NCBI GenBank assembly: GCA_037074765.1
Contig: JBAMDO010000572.1
Span: forward strand, 286,001-350,000
Direction: 5' to 3'
Length of the DNA: 64,000 bases
Origin: Mansonella perstans
Lineage: Eukaryota > Nematoda > Chromadorea > Rhabditida > Onchocercidae
Position numbers and translations under genes: made by a program
Part shown: piece by piece, positions 41,201 through 57,300 of the stretch
How the letters are laid out: every line of letters begins with the position of its first letter
How positions within the stretch are numbered: position 1 is the first letter of the stretch
The notes under the pieces: model-generated
The model's input: only the letters and a program-made list of their open reading frames with translations
The model's database searches: none
Told to the model about the DNA's origin: nothing

Positions 41201-42379
41201 ATTGCTTAAATAATAACAATGTATAACATAAGAAGTTGAAATGAATCATAATATTATTAGTAAAACATGGCATTAATCATTAATATTAATTACTAATAAT
41301 AATTATAAGCGATTAATAAAAACATCATCAGTGAATGAAATGGTTTGCATATGGATAACTGGGAAATTTTTTCGTTTTACCAGAGTCAGTTCCTTTGTTT
41401 TGATCAGTCAGAATATCATTTGCGGGTCCGATTAAGATTTGACTCCAATCAATATATCGACTGTAACAAAGTTGGGTATTATCCATAATTCGAACACCAC
41501 CATTAATAATTGTTGTCAACTTCGGTAGTCCAATTTCGACCAAATGAGTATTCTGATATATCACGAGTGCATAATTCATGATCAATTCTTGTCCACCAAT
41601 AATCCGTAGATTAGGAAATAGTCGTTTCAGCGATCGAAGAGCACTGAAATATTCTTACAGATGAAATCAATCCAACCAGTGAACGATAATCTCTCTATGA
41701 TAAATGGAGGCGCAGAAATTACTAATAACATTATACTAACCTGACTTGAAATATTAACAGATGTCCTGTGATGACACGTAAATGCTCGAAGACAGGAAAA
41801 TTTTCGTGGGTAAAATTTGGACTTGTAATCATTGAAATTGAGAAATCGCCTTCCATTACCGTACAATTAGCCAAGTTCGACCATTTCTCATTCGTTTCCT
41901 TGTCTTGAAATGCCATATTCGGACTGTTCCGAATGTCCAGTGAACGGCAATATACATCGTCATGAGCGGATAACTAAAATGTATGTATTTAGAGATAAAG
42001 TTTTTAGAACATGTAAAATTGATAATTCTCTGATTCATATAGAAAAAAATAATTGGGACGATGAATTCTATTATGTCGTCCTTCTATTATATTCCGAGGA
42101 GATTTTGATTTGCAAAATATGAAGCAACAAAAAAAAAAATAAATATGCTGATAGAATTGAAGACTAATTTACGCATAATACAATATAAATAGATTAAATC
42201 CTACATTACACCAAATTACAGAATGAATTTTGCTTGTGTGAAATAAAAACAAAATGACTTGCAGAAACTGTAAGGAGACTAAATATCCAAATGCTCCACA
42301 TAGAATACAAACTCCATATCCCAAAGCTGCAATTAGCAGCAAATTTGTACTGAAACTGTTGAATTCAATGGGCAATGAT
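31274..42379 (-). CDS. daf-2: Insulin/IGF receptor tyrosine kinase, DAF-2-like, N-terminal exon missing
   Basis: Single-pass plasma-membrane receptor of the insulin pathway that controls dauer/L3 arrest, metabolism and lifespan in nematodes. About 31 exons could be joined, giving about 1500 residues. Domain order: hydrophobic leader exon, L1, furin-like Cys-rich, L2, three FnIII domains with the insert and a furin cleavage site, one membrane helix, NPEY juxtamembrane motif, tyrosine kinase and tail. Sub-entries give the exons. The upstream exon with the ATG was not found. Two places are uncertain: a frame break at 37285-37342 and the reading frame of the last two exons. The promoter is shared head-to-head with the PP1-like gene. 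Confidence 0.95.
32503..35088 (-). CDS. daf-2: daf-2 exons for membrane helix and tyrosine kinase
   Basis: Exons 35088-34996 (helix [20 protein letters not shown]), 34812-34672 (juxtamembrane [18 protein letters not shown] and glycine loop GRGTFGK), 34534-34313 (CAIKTV lysine, [11 protein letters not shown] alpha-C glutamate, VVMEMMKK h), 34154-33978 ([10 protein letters not shown] catalytic loop), 33846-33768 ([14 protein letters not shown] activation loop), 33564-33486 (VRWMAPESL), 32940-32803 (SYGITLYEM) and 32632-32503 ([17 protein letters not shown]). All catalytic residues of an active tyrosine kinase are present: VAIK-type Lys, Glu, HRD, DFG and APE. NPEY is the docking site for PTB-domain adaptors in insulin receptors. 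Phases agree throughout. Confidence 0.96.
35465..38727 (-). CDS. daf-2: daf-2 exons for FnIII domains, insert and furin site
   Basis: Exons 38727-38612, 38155-37992, 37751-37599, 37461-37237 (frame break inside), 37125-37019, 36954-36854, 36597-36348, 36224-36137, 36045-35885 and 35662-35465. The FnIII-2 signature [18 protein letters not shown] aligns with the insulin-receptor strand WKPPSDPNGNITHY. The insert holds a cysteine cluster (CSKAGCCDC at about 37040-37065), the counterpart of the inter-alpha-chain cysteines, and then [13 protein letters not shown], equivalent to the alpha-CT helix. RSRTRRSRR at 36546-36572 is the expected furin site dividing alpha from beta. FnIII-3 begins with [10 protein letters not shown]. 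Confidence 0.9.
36546..36572 (-). other. Dibasic furin-type cleavage site of DAF-2
   Basis: The codons encode RSRTRRSRR just after the alpha-CT-like segment. Two overlapping R-X-(R/K)-R motifs (RTRR and RSRR) are visible where human INSR has a single RKRR. Confidence 0.8.
38877..42379 (-). CDS. daf-2: daf-2 exons for leader, L1, Cys-rich and L2 domains
   Basis: Exons 42379-42259 (hydrophobic, [16 protein letters not shown]; probable signal region), 41973-41741 and 41643-41381 (L1: [39 protein letters not shown]), 41071-40976, 40803-40596 and 40394-40270 (Cys-rich: [20 protein letters not shown] and [10 protein letters not shown]), then 40163-40016, 39638-39477 and 39085-38877 (L2: [36 protein letters not shown]). 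Every junction is in phase. The hydrophobic exon enters with one codon base, so the initiator Met lies further upstream, probably beyond the (AAT)n tract. The L1 Cys-rich pairing pattern follows vertebrate insulin receptors, and this module binds ligand in the family. Confidence 0.93.
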
Positions 42380-42414
42380 CTAAAAATAACAAATATAGAC
42401 GTATAAAATCAAAT

Positions 42415-42493
42415 AATTATAATAACAATAATGATAATAATAACAATGATAATAAGTAATAATAATAATAATAACAGTAACAATAATAATAAC

Positions 42494-42541
<48 letters not shown>

Positions 42542-42558
42542 TAATAATAATAATAATA

Positions 42559-42632
<74 letters not shown>

Positions 42633-42690
42633 GTAAAACAATAACAATAATAATAACAGTAATAATAATAATAAAATGAGAACAGCAATA
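42415..42690. repeat. (AAT)n / (TAA)n microsatellite
   Basis: About 270 nt dominated by AAT/TAA triplets with interspersed AAC and GAT units. It begins 36 nt upstream of the first recognised daf-2 exon on the minus strand, so it probably sits in a 5' intron. Long homopolymeric reading frames across it are artefacts of the triplet period. Confidence 0.98.
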
Positions 42691-44142
42691 GTAATAATCG
42701 GATTAAACTTAAGATGGATAAATATCTGATAATTAGTTGGATCACTATTATGAGCATGAGAAGATTTTTTGCATACTTTGCCGTTTCTTCAATTACACAC
42801 AGAGCTTAAAGTACTTTTCAAAGCAAACTTATTTTGCTCAAAATTTCAATTATATAATCGTTTCTATTTTGACTTATTACTTTGATTTAATTTATTTGTG
42901 TCATTTTTAGAAAAATAAAAAACAGAAATGGAAAGAAGTAAATAACAAATAAGAGAGTGACAAAAACAAGTCCATATTATGTCTGGAAAATATATTGGGA
43001 ATGAAATAATGAAACATAACGAATCTATCAAAAATAAATTAATAAATAAAAAATACGAAAATGAAATAAAACAAACAAACTAATGCACAAACTGAAAGAT
43101 AAACAAATAAATAACGTCATCTCACTAGGGATAACATATTATACGGCCTCTGTCAATAAATGGGTAACTTTTGTTTAAAATCTATTAAATTTTACACTTT
43201 TTTTGAAGAATGATACGATATATAGGGCATAAAAGGTGCAATTAATATGGCTTTTAGTAGCAATCTTTAAATTTAATCATAAATCTAAGCAATTAAATCT
43301 CAATCATAAACATTAATTAATTTAGCATCGTTTAATTTTGAACATAATTGTGTACTTATTTTTTTCTTTTTTTTTTTTTTTATTGAAACTTTTTATTTTA
43401 TTGAATCATTTGGGAAGTTTATTTTGCTTATTCACTTATTTGTTTTTGTTGATTATAATTAGCTGAAATAAGTAAATGACGCAAGCATTTTCAATTATGC
43501 TAATTATGACCAAATTATGGTAGCATATAGGATTACTATTATTTATGATAATAGGGCAGGTAAATAAGATTGGGAGTAATTATGCCATAAATCAAGATTA
43601 TAGTAGTAATAAACTACCATTTATCATTTTGTAATTTAATAGCTTCCCAACCTTAAATAATCAAAGATCACCTAGACTTTTTTTTATTTGAAGCAAAGAA
43701 CAAAAAGTTCAAAAATTAATCGTAAATAAACTTCATTCAAAACTTCTGACATACAAATTAAATTAGAATAACGTTACTTTGCTAATAAAAATGAACATTT
43801 TTAATGGAAAATTTAATTTAATTTTCATCTCATTTATGAACGAATCAAAGCATAGCTTAGAAATATAAAAAAAAAAAAAAAGAAAATTTTTTCTTCTGTT
43901 TATATTCGATTTTCCATGACTGCCAATCTATGTAATAAACATATGCTTTCATTAAAATTATTTTTTTATGAAAAATTTAATTTACAATTCAAAGATTATT
44001 AAGAATTTAATTATCGTCTTCAAACTATGATGAAAAAAAGGTTTGGTCACATAATTTATTGCAATCAATATAACAAAGTATTGTCTGAAACTAAGACAGG
44101 AACGCATTCATCAACTCCTATATGAGCATTGTGTTCGACAGT

Positions 44143-44276
44143 GAATGCATCCTGCTGTTGAACTTTTGACCTAGACATGACCTCTGTATTAATGAATGCA
44201 TCCTGCTGTTGAACTTTTGACCTGGACATGACCTCTGTATTAATGAATGCATCCTGCTGTTGAACTCTTGACCTAC
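44143..44276. repeat. 51-bp tandem repeat, 2.6 copies
   Basis: Copies start at 44143, 44194 and 44245. The first two differ by a single base, and the third is truncated after TTGACCT. Each full unit carries two TGACCT half-sites (see the regulatory entry). Confidence 0.95.
44167..44274 (-). promoter_or_regulatory. AGGTCA direct-repeat-5 elements upstream of daf-2
   Basis: On the minus strand the repeat reads AGGTCA-N5-AGGTCA twice (44167-44183 with spacer TGTCT; 44218-44234 with spacer TGTCC), plus a lone AGGTCA at 44269-44274. AGGTCA is the classical nuclear-receptor half-site, and DR5 is the spacing used by RAR/RXR-type dimers. The elements lie about 1.8 kb upstream of the first recognised daf-2 exon and 0.9 kb upstream of the PP1-like ATG. 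Function is inferred from motif identity only. Confidence 0.55.
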
Positions 44277-45149
44277 CACTTACAACGCAAGTGAAGCATA
44301 ACTAATAGAAAAGACGCGAGATGATAAAAAATAATTTGTTAGTTAATGATAATGATAGAACACACATCACACCACCAACACTTACCGATCTTTTAGCCTA
44401 ATTATCGCCATAAAAGTAATCAATCAAAAAAAGGAGGAAATGAGGGAATAGAGAAATGAGAAAAAATCTACTTAAGACGGGGAAAAATTTTGAAATTAAA
44501 AATTCATAAAAATAAATTGTAAATTTGAATTTGCAAATGTGCAGTAACGATTGAATCGGTTAAAATGATCGATTCATTTGTTTATCAGTAATGAATCGAT
44601 GTTTTTCATCTTGTTAATTTCATCTTTTCCAAATCATTCGGTTGTTTTTGCTAATTCTATTAATGAAATATGGATATTCTTTAGTGTAGCATCAAATAAT
44701 CGGAATTCCATTTCATATTTTAATATGGATAGTAGAATTAAATGGTTAAATTTTGTACATAACTGAAGAAATAATATTTTCAATAGATTTAATATAAAGA
44801 TAATAATATGGAGATTAAAGCTAAACATTGATGTGATATTAGTTAAATTTATTTATTCATCTGCTATTTAAATTACTCACTTGATATTAAATTTAGCTTA
44901 TTACCAGAGTTATTCAGTACAACGAAATTAATTTAATGCATCAATATTTCTAGAAAGGCAAAAAACTAGGAAAAATCTTGTAATTAACTTTAAAACAATA
45001 ACATAATATTATTTTCTAACATTGAATATATATCTTTTTGAATTTATGTATGTATGTATGTCTGCGTATGTTTTGTATGTGTTTAAATGTATAAATTTTT
45101 GAAATTTCCTACAATTTTAGAAAGTTTTTGGTCTTTCAAACTTTAACAA

Positions 45150-48835
<3,686 letters not shown>

Positions 48836-50482
48836 AATTGAACACATTCAATTCAATTAATTTTTCATTTTGACAAAGGAAAGGAAAAGAGCGAAAGACG
48901 AGAAAAACATATTTTTGTATGATTTCAAATAATATCATTTAATTTGCTATATGTTAGCAAGATGCGAAATTCAACTTTTCCAGTGAATAAACATAGAAGA
49001 AGAAATTATTTTTGATAACATTCCCATCTTAAATCGTTTATTTCTTGAAAAAAGAAAATCTTCCAACAAAACAATCTCCCAACTCTTTTTAGTCCAATTA
49101 ATTTGTCGTAGGCTTTTTTTATTGTCACGAAAAATATTTTTCAAGCTGCTTCAGAAGTCCATTTGTGCTGATGCTCGAAACTTGCCAAAACATCAAAGTG
49201 TAGAAAATTTACAAAAAAACAAGCATATTTAGTTTGAAACCAGCCAAATTGAACCATAGACCCCAATTTTTCTTTTTTCTAGAAGTGTAGAATAGAAGTG
49301 CATCGACCTGAACAGCAATTTGGAAATAGGATCAAGAAGAGGGGAAGAAATAAGCAAGTTATGCAGTAAAGCATAGCTACTAATAATTGAATTATGAATT
49401 GTGTTTTTGTTTCTTCATAGAAACTAAAGTGATATAAATTTTGAGAACTGCTAAAAAGTTTTATATTTAATAACAAATCGACCGAAGCAGATATTACTTT
49501 TTTTAATAATAATTGTAAAACTGAATGTTTTGTGAAGCATTACATAAAATATTTCAAGATTCAAACTAATACAACTCTTACCTACTAGGAATGAATGGAA
49601 TTTAGTCGTCAAAAATTCAGTAAATCCAGTAATTCAAAGAAAAACCACAAAACATTGTATACACATTGGCCAATTTACCTTGTCCAAAACTTGTATATTC
49701 CATTTGGTGGCAGGAGAAAAAACAATAGTGGCAGCTTTTGTAAATTTCAAAAATTTCATGAATCGAAAATAGTATCCAAACGACTAGTTGCAGCAAATAT
49801 TAACAGAACTAAAAAATTTAAAGGAATTTGAAATTCTTTTTTTGGTAAACGAAGGAAATTAAGCATAATATTAACTAAAAATTACATTTTAGCTGATGTT
49901 TCCCACATTTTTATTGTTTCTTAAAATACACTTCACAGTGCTCGTTAATATCAACAGTTTCTTACTGCTCCGTTTTCATATTTAAGCTAATAAATTGAGT
50001 GAACATGAACACTGATTGAAATATATCGCCAGTGGAGATAGTTTTTAAGCATTAACTATTTAAATTTGAACTGTTATATTTTTAAAACTAACTAATTTCT
50101 CGATTCTTCTTTTCCGTTAACTTTTCATCCGGATGACGTCAAAACTCTGTGCATTTAAATTTTAAAAATTGTTCGCGTATAATGAATAACAATTGAAAAC
50201 GGATCATGTTGCATGCTGACCTGATTCTAATTCATTGCTAACTTATAAAATAGTAAATTGTTTCCCAAATGTTGTAGAAGAATAAAAATTCGTGATTATG
50301 TGTTTTAGTTCCATCAAACAGTATAATATCAGCGAGAAGAAAATAAAAAGTAGATATGGATGTTTTGTTGAATAAAATGCACAAACAAAAAGTCGCAAAA
50401 GAGGTTTTTTTTTCTAGCATTAAGTGTGAGCAACATTTCTCAGCGTAACATAATTCTCTTTCATATTTAACACTTTACAATT
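48836..50482. other. 3'-to-3' intergenic region between PP1-like and tmem-131
   Basis: A+T-rich, 1.6 kb. A 78-codon plus-strand frame at 49595-49831 is Lys/Asn/Ser-rich and has no family resemblance. I considered it as a further PP1-like 3' exon, but no in-phase acceptor joins it. Nothing else was seen. Confidence 0.5.
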
Positions 50483-53400
50483 TCACTGCTGTTCTGCATA
50501 CTTTTCTTTTTCGTCATCAGGTACGACCATTTCGGCCCAGTAAGCAGCAGCTGAGTTCGGATCTGGTTCAAATCTACTGTCCCGAGATGTTACTTCAGAT
50601 GTTGAATATAGGTCGTTCGCCCAGATGTTCGCCAAACCTCGACCGAAAAGACTTCCAGACAATCCTAGTGGATCATCGATAAAACTGCTATTATGATGCA
50701 TTCTATGTACCTGATCAGATCTAGTTTGTCGAGGTGATGACGTTAGGTGCGGCGACTGGAAAACTGATCCTGCAAAATGAAATTTTCTGTGCACTTGATC
50801 GGAATCGAATTAAAACTTTTCAGTAAAATAAAAACAGTTAGGATCAAATGTTTTTTGAACTGAAAGGAGAACTGAAATTAAAAATAATTTCCCAGTGGTA
50901 TCTAAAATAAGAGAAATTCAAGCGATCAAGAGTCGGAACTGCATTTAAATAATCAAAAACCTGTAGCTAAATTTGCTGATCGCGGATGAGAATGCGACGA
51001 ATTTTCGCTAACAAATGGTGACGCTTCTATATTAAGAGTAGCGGTTGGTAGCTGCTGAACAAAATCGTTTGCTGCTGTTGACCAGTTTTTACTGGCAGAA
51101 ATCGGTGGCGCTTGCCAAGCACTTTCATTGTTTTCTTGTTTATCGTAGTGAGGATCGCAGAAATATTCCGATAGTGTTGGAAGCCTAAGGTTAAAACCTG
51201 GCCAAACCTCATCTTTTTCCTCTGGAAGTAATTCTTATTTTGCATTTTCTATCCATGATGAATTTCCGAAATTGCACGTTGTTTTTCAAATGATATACTT
51301 CCAATGTTGTAACGTGTTATTGACAGCATATGAAAATACGACTGTGAAATGAAAAGTTAGTTATATGTTCATTCGACCGATTATGCAAATCATTCTGCTC
51401 GTTTGCTACAAAATATGAAAAACATCTGACTGTGGATGACTAGTAACTTATAAAAATTGAAAATTCCATTAAGTATAAACCAAAAGTAAGAACTAATTTA
51501 ATAAAACACTAGCTAATTATAATAAATACAATGTATCTTCACAGCGGTAATGTTCATCGAAAAAAATATATGAAACAAACCTTTTAGTTGTTTATTTCTC
51601 AAATATTGATCTTCAGCTAGTTTTCGTTCCCTCTGCAACTGTTCGATGAACGCACTTGGTTGATTACCACTCTGCTTGATGTCATATCGTTCAGAACCAA
51701 TTGGACCCAACATTTCTAGAGCACAGTATAAACTCCAGATAAAAACTTCGATATTTTACTAACAGATTATTTTTTTCTCTGATAGTTTCAATTGTTTTAG
51801 TCCTAAATTATAAGCTTCGCTACTCATATTTCTTCAAAGAGCATTTAGCTAAAAATTTACCATTTCTAGAAAAAGCTTCCTTCCTGATTTGTTTTGCTCG
51901 GATTGGGCGCACAATGGTTACTGGTTGCACTGATAGTTTTTTTTTCGGTAAGAACAAACGTTCAGCGGCATCGGCTAAAGCGCTAAAGTCTTCGTCGACA
52001 TTGCCGTCTAAAATTAAATTTAATTCATAAAGATCTGATTGTTGCAATTAAAATTTAAAAAAAATCAAACAACTGATTGACAAGCGAGATTACATGTTTG
52101 GTGAATATGTAAACGAAAATGAGTTTTCGATAGTCCCACCAACTATGATCGAGTTAGACTACCCTGATCTGCTCCAATTTTGAATGAGCTACGACAAATT
52201 ACACGAAATCAGAAAAGCTTGCCATTTATAGTAGGACCGTCTGCCCACTCTGGTGGAGCACTCGCATCACTCAATCCTGCTTCTGACCTAAAGATCCAGT
52301 ACTTGATAAAAGAAAAGATTGAACTTGAAGAATTCTTAAAGTAGTGATAAAAAATGGTTCCAAATAATATACTTTAAAAAAATACTCAAAGTCCACAAAA
52401 ATATCAAAAATACAAGTATCGGTAAGACATATCTATCAGCGATGCTACATTTCCTTCAGGTAGCCTGAATACATACGAAATAAGTCTGCAAGAAAACCAA
52501 TTTAAGAAAGATATCCAATCTTTTTTTTCAGATTCTAACCTTTCATCAATGCTTTCCTCGCGATGTTCTGAAAGCCAGTCGTAATCATTCTCGCTGTCTG
52601 CTGTAGTCTGAACATTATGTGATACATAATTCTGCTCTGGTTTCTTGGTATACCGTGAATTTGAGCTGTTATCTTTAACTGGGCCTTTATTTTTAATATA
52701 ATCAGGATCATGTGAAGGCCATGAAACAGCAGAAGCTTCCAAGGCAGCTCCAGATCGCAATCTACTTGAATCTTAAAATATAAATTATATGGTTCTAACA
52801 GTTGCGAAATTTATTTCCTTTGAATCCTATTCTACGAAATAGTGCCAGAAAATCACTACTGTGGTGAGTGAGGCAAAACCACTAATATATATCATATATA
52901 AATAAATATATATAAAATTTAAGTTTCAAGATCACCAAGTTATGACTTTTTGGAATAACTTTGTTCATTCCTAAATTTTAAAATCTATAAAAAGAAAAGT
53001 GACTATCAACAACATTTAATAATAGAGATATATGTAAGTTAATCAAAATTAGGACTGAAATCGCATCTGATATTATTCTGAAGCATCAATTTTACCTGCT
53101 CGATTTTCTTTCGTTTCTTTCGCCTTTAGAAGTGATGCTTTTTCTGCGCTTACCTAAACAAGATATTAGAACGTTTATAAAAACCTAATCTAATTTACAG
53201 CAGGCCTAATTTTAAGAGAGCTAAAACATACAGAAGAAAAAGAAACAGAGTTTTTCTTTTTTATATTAATTTTAAATAACAACCAATTTTACTACCTTTT
53301 CTTTTACAGATCTGCATATTCCACTGACAGATACATTCTTTGGTGAATTAATATTATGTACTGCGTGTCCAATCGAATATCCCGACAGACTAGAGCTATA

Positions 53401-54393
53401 ATAGCATTTTAAAAGAAAATTTGACTATTTATATGGAATTCATTTCTTTTACTAACCAGAAAAATATCAAATATTAAATAACACTCCTCATACATTTAGA
53501 ATTGACGGTGTCCGTGATTCCTCGACCAGCCATAAACAAAGTTTATTACTTATTACAAAAAAGGTTCGCTCTCCTCTATAGTTTTGTCCCATCCACAAAA
53601 CAATTTGATAATACAGTGCTACGAACCAAATTCCTAGAAAAAAATATCCTGCACTAAACCTTTTGTAGCCATATCGCTTCCCTACTGAACTCGAACCACT
53701 TGTTGTTGTCCTGGATAAATCAGATGATGTTGATTTAACGTTATCCAAGGTAGCACTTTTATTAGAATAGGTCGAATCAGCATGGTATTTAACCAATGTT
53801 TTCTTCTGACGTGTTTTTGGCTGTTTTACTGTGACTCGTGTCTAAATGAAAAGCCTTTGAAAGCAAGTATCGTGGAAGATACAAAGACGCTGCTGAAGTA
53901 ATTGTTTTTTAGCAGCCACAACACAATCAAAATAAATGACAATGGTTCTTGAATAAATCCATAAGCTATATAATTTGAACGATTATGATCGATCTCACAT
54001 CGTTTTAGCAATACGATATGAGATATAGCTATACAGTATTGATAATTATCCCGGTAGCATAGAAATGCAAGAATTATTCCTACCCAGTTGCGGACAACAA
54101 AAATAGGGACACGAACTTTTGGAATCTGAATGGGTTAGAAAAAAGAAAATTATTTATAGCTATAAATCATTAATGCATGACAATAGTACAAGTAATTAAA
54201 AAATATAGAGTAGTCTTCAAAAAAATCTAAAAAACGAAAAAAAAACAACATACATCATCACCACGGAACTGCCATACGAATGAAAACAACCACAGAACAC
54301 TGTTTGCTGTTTGCCAGAATGAACGTATCAATAAATTAGAATCTTCCGAATAGTGTAAAACATGGCGACGAGGTGCTGATGGCTTAAATTTTG
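50483..54393 (-). CDS. tmem-131: tmem-131 exons 26-36, cytoplasmic tail
   Basis: Exons 54393-54254, 54125-54084, 53841-53660, 53389-53296, 53153-53096, 52771-52540, 52287-52223, 52007-51861, 51715-51581, 51221-50961 and 50769-50483. The tail is Ser/Lys-rich, with conserved acidic-aromatic islands (NDYDWLSEHREE, SAPPEWADGP) and a long helix-prone segment (SAFIEQLQRERKLAEDQ). The end, DPLGLSGSLFGRGLANIWAN, resembles the Trp/Phe-rich TMEM131 C-terminus implicated in TRAPPC8 binding. Exon 29 has tandem acceptors six bases apart (53395 or 53389). Exon 32 ends at either a GC donor (52222) or a weaker GT donor (52237), both in phase. Confidence 0.85.
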
Positions 54394-57300
54394 CTGAAGA
54401 ATTTCAAACTTTTAAGAAAAGAAATGCGTAAAGCAAAAAATAAGTAAGAAAAAATAACTATTAATTCTCTGTTCAGTGACAGTTTTCCCATTATCTCAAT
54501 CACTGACCACTGTGTATTTTAAAAACACTAAATTCGTGACTATCAAAATTTCGTAATGTCTTTTAGAGATTGCAGTGGCACAGTACAGCACATAAATACT
54601 ACAACAGAAAATGAGACTCAGCAAATGAGACACAGAAAATGAGACTCAGACTTAGAACTATCAAAAATATTTCGTTCTCCTTCAAGTCACTGTAATAAGG
54701 CCGATAAACAATTACTAAAAATACAGTTTTGACATTAAGTTATCTTGTTATGCAAGCAGAAAGAAACAGAAAAAAATACGTGTAGATGAGAATCCTCTGT
54801 CACGAGTGCGTCGAACATCAATAGTATTCAGATCTAAAGCTCTTCGTATTTGGCCAAATTGCTGCTTTATACCGCACGTAACCGTTCTATCACCTTCCAA
54901 ATATGCACAAGCAATGATACATACAAGGGAAAATCTGAAATTTTACTTTCGGAAACAGATTTGAAACTAAACAAGTCGGAATAACTTTCATGAACCAAAG
55001 AAATTGTCTCAGTTAGGAGCGCCTCGTCAACTTTATAAGCTATCAGCAAATATATGATAGATGAACTATTTAGAACTGATTTTTTGATTTCTTCAAGTTC
55101 GTTTTGATGATTCGTAAATCGAAAGTTGCTGGACACTAATTTAGTTAACTGATCATTCAGTTAAATGTTATTTAACGAACTTTAATGTTGCTGCAACAGT
55201 TTCAGCTGAACTTGAATCACTGTCGTTATGTTGGTCAATTATATTTTATTTCTTTTTCTTTACACTTTTTTTTTTTTTTTTTTTAAAGAGAACTTACATC
55301 AAAGCAGACATGCAGGAATAATACATAAAACTTTCAAATGGTGGTCGTGGTAAAGCGGCATGACATTTGGCTAGCATATGTCGGGGTACAGATGCGCCCA
55401 TTGGGAACATCCAAGATGTTCCATTCATGTGCATATAAAACTGTAATGCAGCTTCATTCCATGAAATTAGAAAATCAGGCGTATATCTGAAATTATTTCC
55501 AACATGAATTTCAGTTTTTCGGAATTTAAATGTACTTAAATCTTTTGCTTATATGTTCATTTCTAAACGCCCAATAAAGAGTAAGAAAACAATAAAATAA
55601 TTATTGAAGTTGAAATATTATACTGAAAATAAATATTTCGAAAGAAAAAACTAACGCGATATCCAAAATGTGCGTTTCATTGGGTTTAAGCCGAAATGGA
55701 TGACAGTTTAGGATACGGAAGCCACGATTTTCACAAGGAATATTGCTGATACTCATGTTGACGATAGTAAATACTACTTCACCGGTGTTCATGACGATAA
55801 AGGAACGTTTCACAGTGAGTGTTGTGAAAAGTTTGTGCGTCAGACCTAAGATTAAAAAGCTTAACAAAACATTGCAACATGAAAAAAATTAGATATGGTA
55901 AAATTGGTGCATAAAATTTTTAGAACTGGAAAATGTAGAAACCTTACAAAAATCTGAACAAAATTCAAATTGAAACTCGGAAATAACCACCCCCCACTAA
56001 AGAGTAAATTATAAAGAATATAAACGTTTTGGATTGTGACAATCCGAAAGATGATGCGGCTGTATTTCAAAAGTCAATGGATCGTAAGTTCTCGCAGCAC
56101 GACCCTCTACTTGCATATCCATACGTGCTCCGCGACCATATAGTACAACTGGTTCCAGGATCGTTAAGTTATTACTTAAATTAAACTGAATATAGAAAAA
56201 AATTGGATTAAAAAGATTTCCTCGAACTTATGATGCATCACAATCTCGCCAATACATTATCCTACAAATGTATGCTAAACCATTACGAATTAATAAGCAT
56301 CGTGATAATTAAAAAAAATTACCTATAATTTCGAAAAGATCAGTTACGGAAATCTTATGAAAATGATACCGAATCAGAAGTAGCGATGAACGAAGAACGT
56401 AATCAGAAGGTAGAAATCCAACACGAACACGTATCGTCATTCCCGGTTGTAGCAACATAGATAATGTAAATCTGTAAAGAGTACAATGTTTCAGACAAAA
56501 ATTTTGATTGAAACTTAAATTTTTGGATAACTGATGCGAACGGTCAACGATGAAGTAATTAAAGACTTACTTTGGAATCAGTATCCCAAGAACGCTTTCC
56601 AATTCTTCTCTTAATTTCGGTACTGGACTATCAGGTTTTAAAGTGAATAGTTCTGTATCTCGTAACGAAAACATCAACGTTTCATTTATTTCAATTGGCT
56701 CTGTAAGTGGTGATTCCAGCTCACTCCCGAAAAAATCAATCAGCATGTCAGCATCAGGATAAATGACCAATGGCAACAACTGTACAGCAACTGGTAATGA
56801 AGATGGATTTGTTAACGTCAAATTCACTATCTGAATTGAGTTAAGAATTCAGAAGAACCAAATCAAGAACAGAAGTTGGGATTTTCCAACTAAACAGATT
56901 AAATCAATGACAATAAATAAAAGAAGATGAGCACTTAGTGAGTGACTGAATTTGAGATTACTTAAAACTAACGGTAAAGTTTCCCACAGCTGTCAGAGGA
57001 AAATGAACAGTGGAGCGAGTTAAAAGCTTTGGCCAAACAAGCTCTGCGGTCAACGGTACTTCCAAGTGCTTGACCTGAAATTTCAAAAGACGTAGGAAAG
57101 CGGAACTAAACTAAATCTAAAATTTAGTCCGGAATATTTTTTAAAATCGTATCTAACGAAAAAGTTTAGATCACTTTAACTGTTCTACCTTATCGGTGTC
57201 AATAACGATAGTTTCATTCATGTAATTTTTGCCTTCAGCTTGCAGCGTAAGAAATCTTCGCCGTAATCTGGAAACCATGTTCGGAATTTCGAAATTTCAA

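Larger units (their letters stand above)
42380..45149. other. Divergent intergenic region between daf-2 and PP1-like gene
   Basis: A head-to-head promoter region of 2.8 kb that also should hold the missing first exon or exons of daf-2. It contains an (AAT)n microsatellite (42415-42690), T- and A-runs near 43370 and 43870, and the 51-bp repeat with AGGTCA elements (44143-44276). No further coding exon was recognised. Confidence 0.6.

Noticed and set aside
42380..42757. Long Ile/Tyr-only reading frames over the AAT tract
   Set aside because: Direct product of the trinucleotide repeat, not a protein. The same applies to the TTA tract at 48227-48446.
49595..49831. 78-codon plus-strand frame as a PP1-like 3' exon
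   Set aside because: No acceptor joins it in phase to the exon ending near 48817, and its sequence does not resemble a PPP C-terminus.
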